Assembly: GCA_049322515.1 (NCBI GenBank)
Contig: JBMOQW010000029.1
Coordinates: 62,001 to 126,000, forward strand
Length of the DNA stretch: 64,000 nucleotides
Source: Parasulfuritortus sp049322515
GTDB taxonomy: Bacteria > Pseudomonadota > Gammaproteobacteria > Burkholderiales > Thiobacillaceae
Direction: 5' to 3'
The notes under the pieces were generated by a model. That model was not told the origin of the DNA. It saw nothing but the letters and a program-made list of their open reading frames with translations, and made no database searches. The position numbers and the translations under genes are program-made. Positions 63,680-64,000 of the stretch are shown here, piece by piece; position 1 is the first letter of the stretch; every line of letters starts with the position of its first letter.

Positions 63680-64000
63680 ATGAAAAAACACTGCCGCATC
63701 TGGCTGTTCGCGATTCTAGCATGGGCCTCGGCCACCGCCTGGGCGGCCACCGGCGTACCGCTTGCCCGCGACCTGAGCAAGGACGCCGCCGCAGCGCGCG
63801 CCATCGACGGCGCCGTGCTGCTGGTCCTGGTCGGCGAAGGCTGTCATTACTGCAAGGTCGCGCTCCGGGATTTCCTGGCGCCGATGAACCGCAACAAGGA
63901 CTACCAGGGCAAGGTGGTGATGCGCCAGTTGGAAGTGGCGGGCAACCGGCCGTTGCGCGACTTCGACGGCCAGCGGACCACCGCCGAAACCCTTGCCAGC
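63680..64000 (+). CDS. Exported thioredoxin-like protein (3' end outside window)
   Basis: The first 107 residues are visible: signal peptide (about 1-23, ending TAWAA), then VLLVLVGEGCHYCKVALRDFLAP with a CHYC redox pair (Cys55, Cys58). This resembles SoxW/DsbE-like periplasmic thioredoxins, in which one protein reduces a thiol or disulfide partner. SD GAGAGGAG precedes ATG 63680. The frame is open to the window edge. Sulfur oxidation or cytochrome maturation context cannot be judged without downstream genes. Confidence 0.8.
   Translation, partial: MKKHCRIWLFAILAWASATAWAATGVPLARDLSKDAAAARAIDGAVLLVLVGEGCHYCKVALRDFLAPMNRNKDYQGKVVMRQLEVAGNRPLRDFDGQRTTAETLAS

Overview
The window is GC-rich, densely packed bacterial chromosome. 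It has short intergenic gaps, many ATGA/GTGA start-stop overlaps and no insertion sequence, prophage, CRISPR array, tRNA or rRNA. Gene content and order suggest a betaproteobacterium, possibly of the Hydrogenophilales/Nitrosomonadales type. The clues are algH-ruvX-pyrR-pyrB-inactive pyrC', hemCDXY, dnaX-ybaB-recR, rpmB-rpmG beside radC and coaBC-dut, a YhdP-nitrilase-TldD run, and a NodIJ-type ABC exporter. The taxonomic call is inference.

Layout. 1-2.0 kb: end of an Mrp Na+/H+ antiporter operon (mrpD partial, E, F, G). 2.0-5.8 kb (minus): htpX, a terminator, then TerC-family, UPF0114, rhodanese and dienelactone-hydrolase-like genes. 5.8-6.2 kb: AT-rich htpX upstream region with a perfect inverted repeat. 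6.2-10.6 kb: a 1280-residue hybrid sensor kinase followed by a decayed fragment of a second one. 10.6-14.6 kb: NhaR-type regulator, RsmB-type rRNA methyltransferase, PLD-like protein, MscS channel. 14.6-17.6 kb (minus): OmpA/TSP3 outer-membrane protein, rpmG, rpmB, radC. 17.6-24.5 kb: coaBC, dut, aspartic protease, two small minus-strand genes, metH. 24.5-25.6 kb: a small accessory pocket with an A/T-rich gene bearing a HEPN-like motif and a ribbon-helix-helix/ParE toxin-antitoxin pair. 25.6-33.6 kb: GalT-branch HIT enzyme, yhdP, nitrilase, tldD, cyclophilin.

33.6-35.1 kb is the most interesting stretch. A 23-codon leader peptide with Phe-Arg-Phe-Tyr-Phe, an overlapping intrinsic terminator and a second 20-bp-stem hairpin precede a DAHP synthase gene, as expected of a Phe/Tyr attenuator. 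The SRP RNA gene follows. 35.1-43.0 kb: PagL-like protein lacking the expected catalytic His, dnaX, ybaB, a repeat array, recR, HDOD-GAF protein, purB, CnoX-type thioredoxin, GAF protein. 43.0-50.4 kb: CZB protein, gamma carbonic anhydrase, oligopeptidase A, glutaredoxin-like, MazG-like, ferredoxin, hydrolase, NodIJ-type exporter. 50.4-55.0 kb (minus): metallopeptidase and the pyrimidine operon. 55.2-58.3 kb: photolyase, DOMON-like protein, NamZ-like muramidase. 58.4-64 kb: epimerase, ferredoxin-reductase fusion, hemC-hemD-hemX-short hemY, and the start of a thioredoxin-like gene.

A family of GTCACGC heptamers spaced 13-14 bp apart occurs at three intergenic sites (37.6, 49.1 and 58.4 kb). 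Two of these share an identical 25-bp core.
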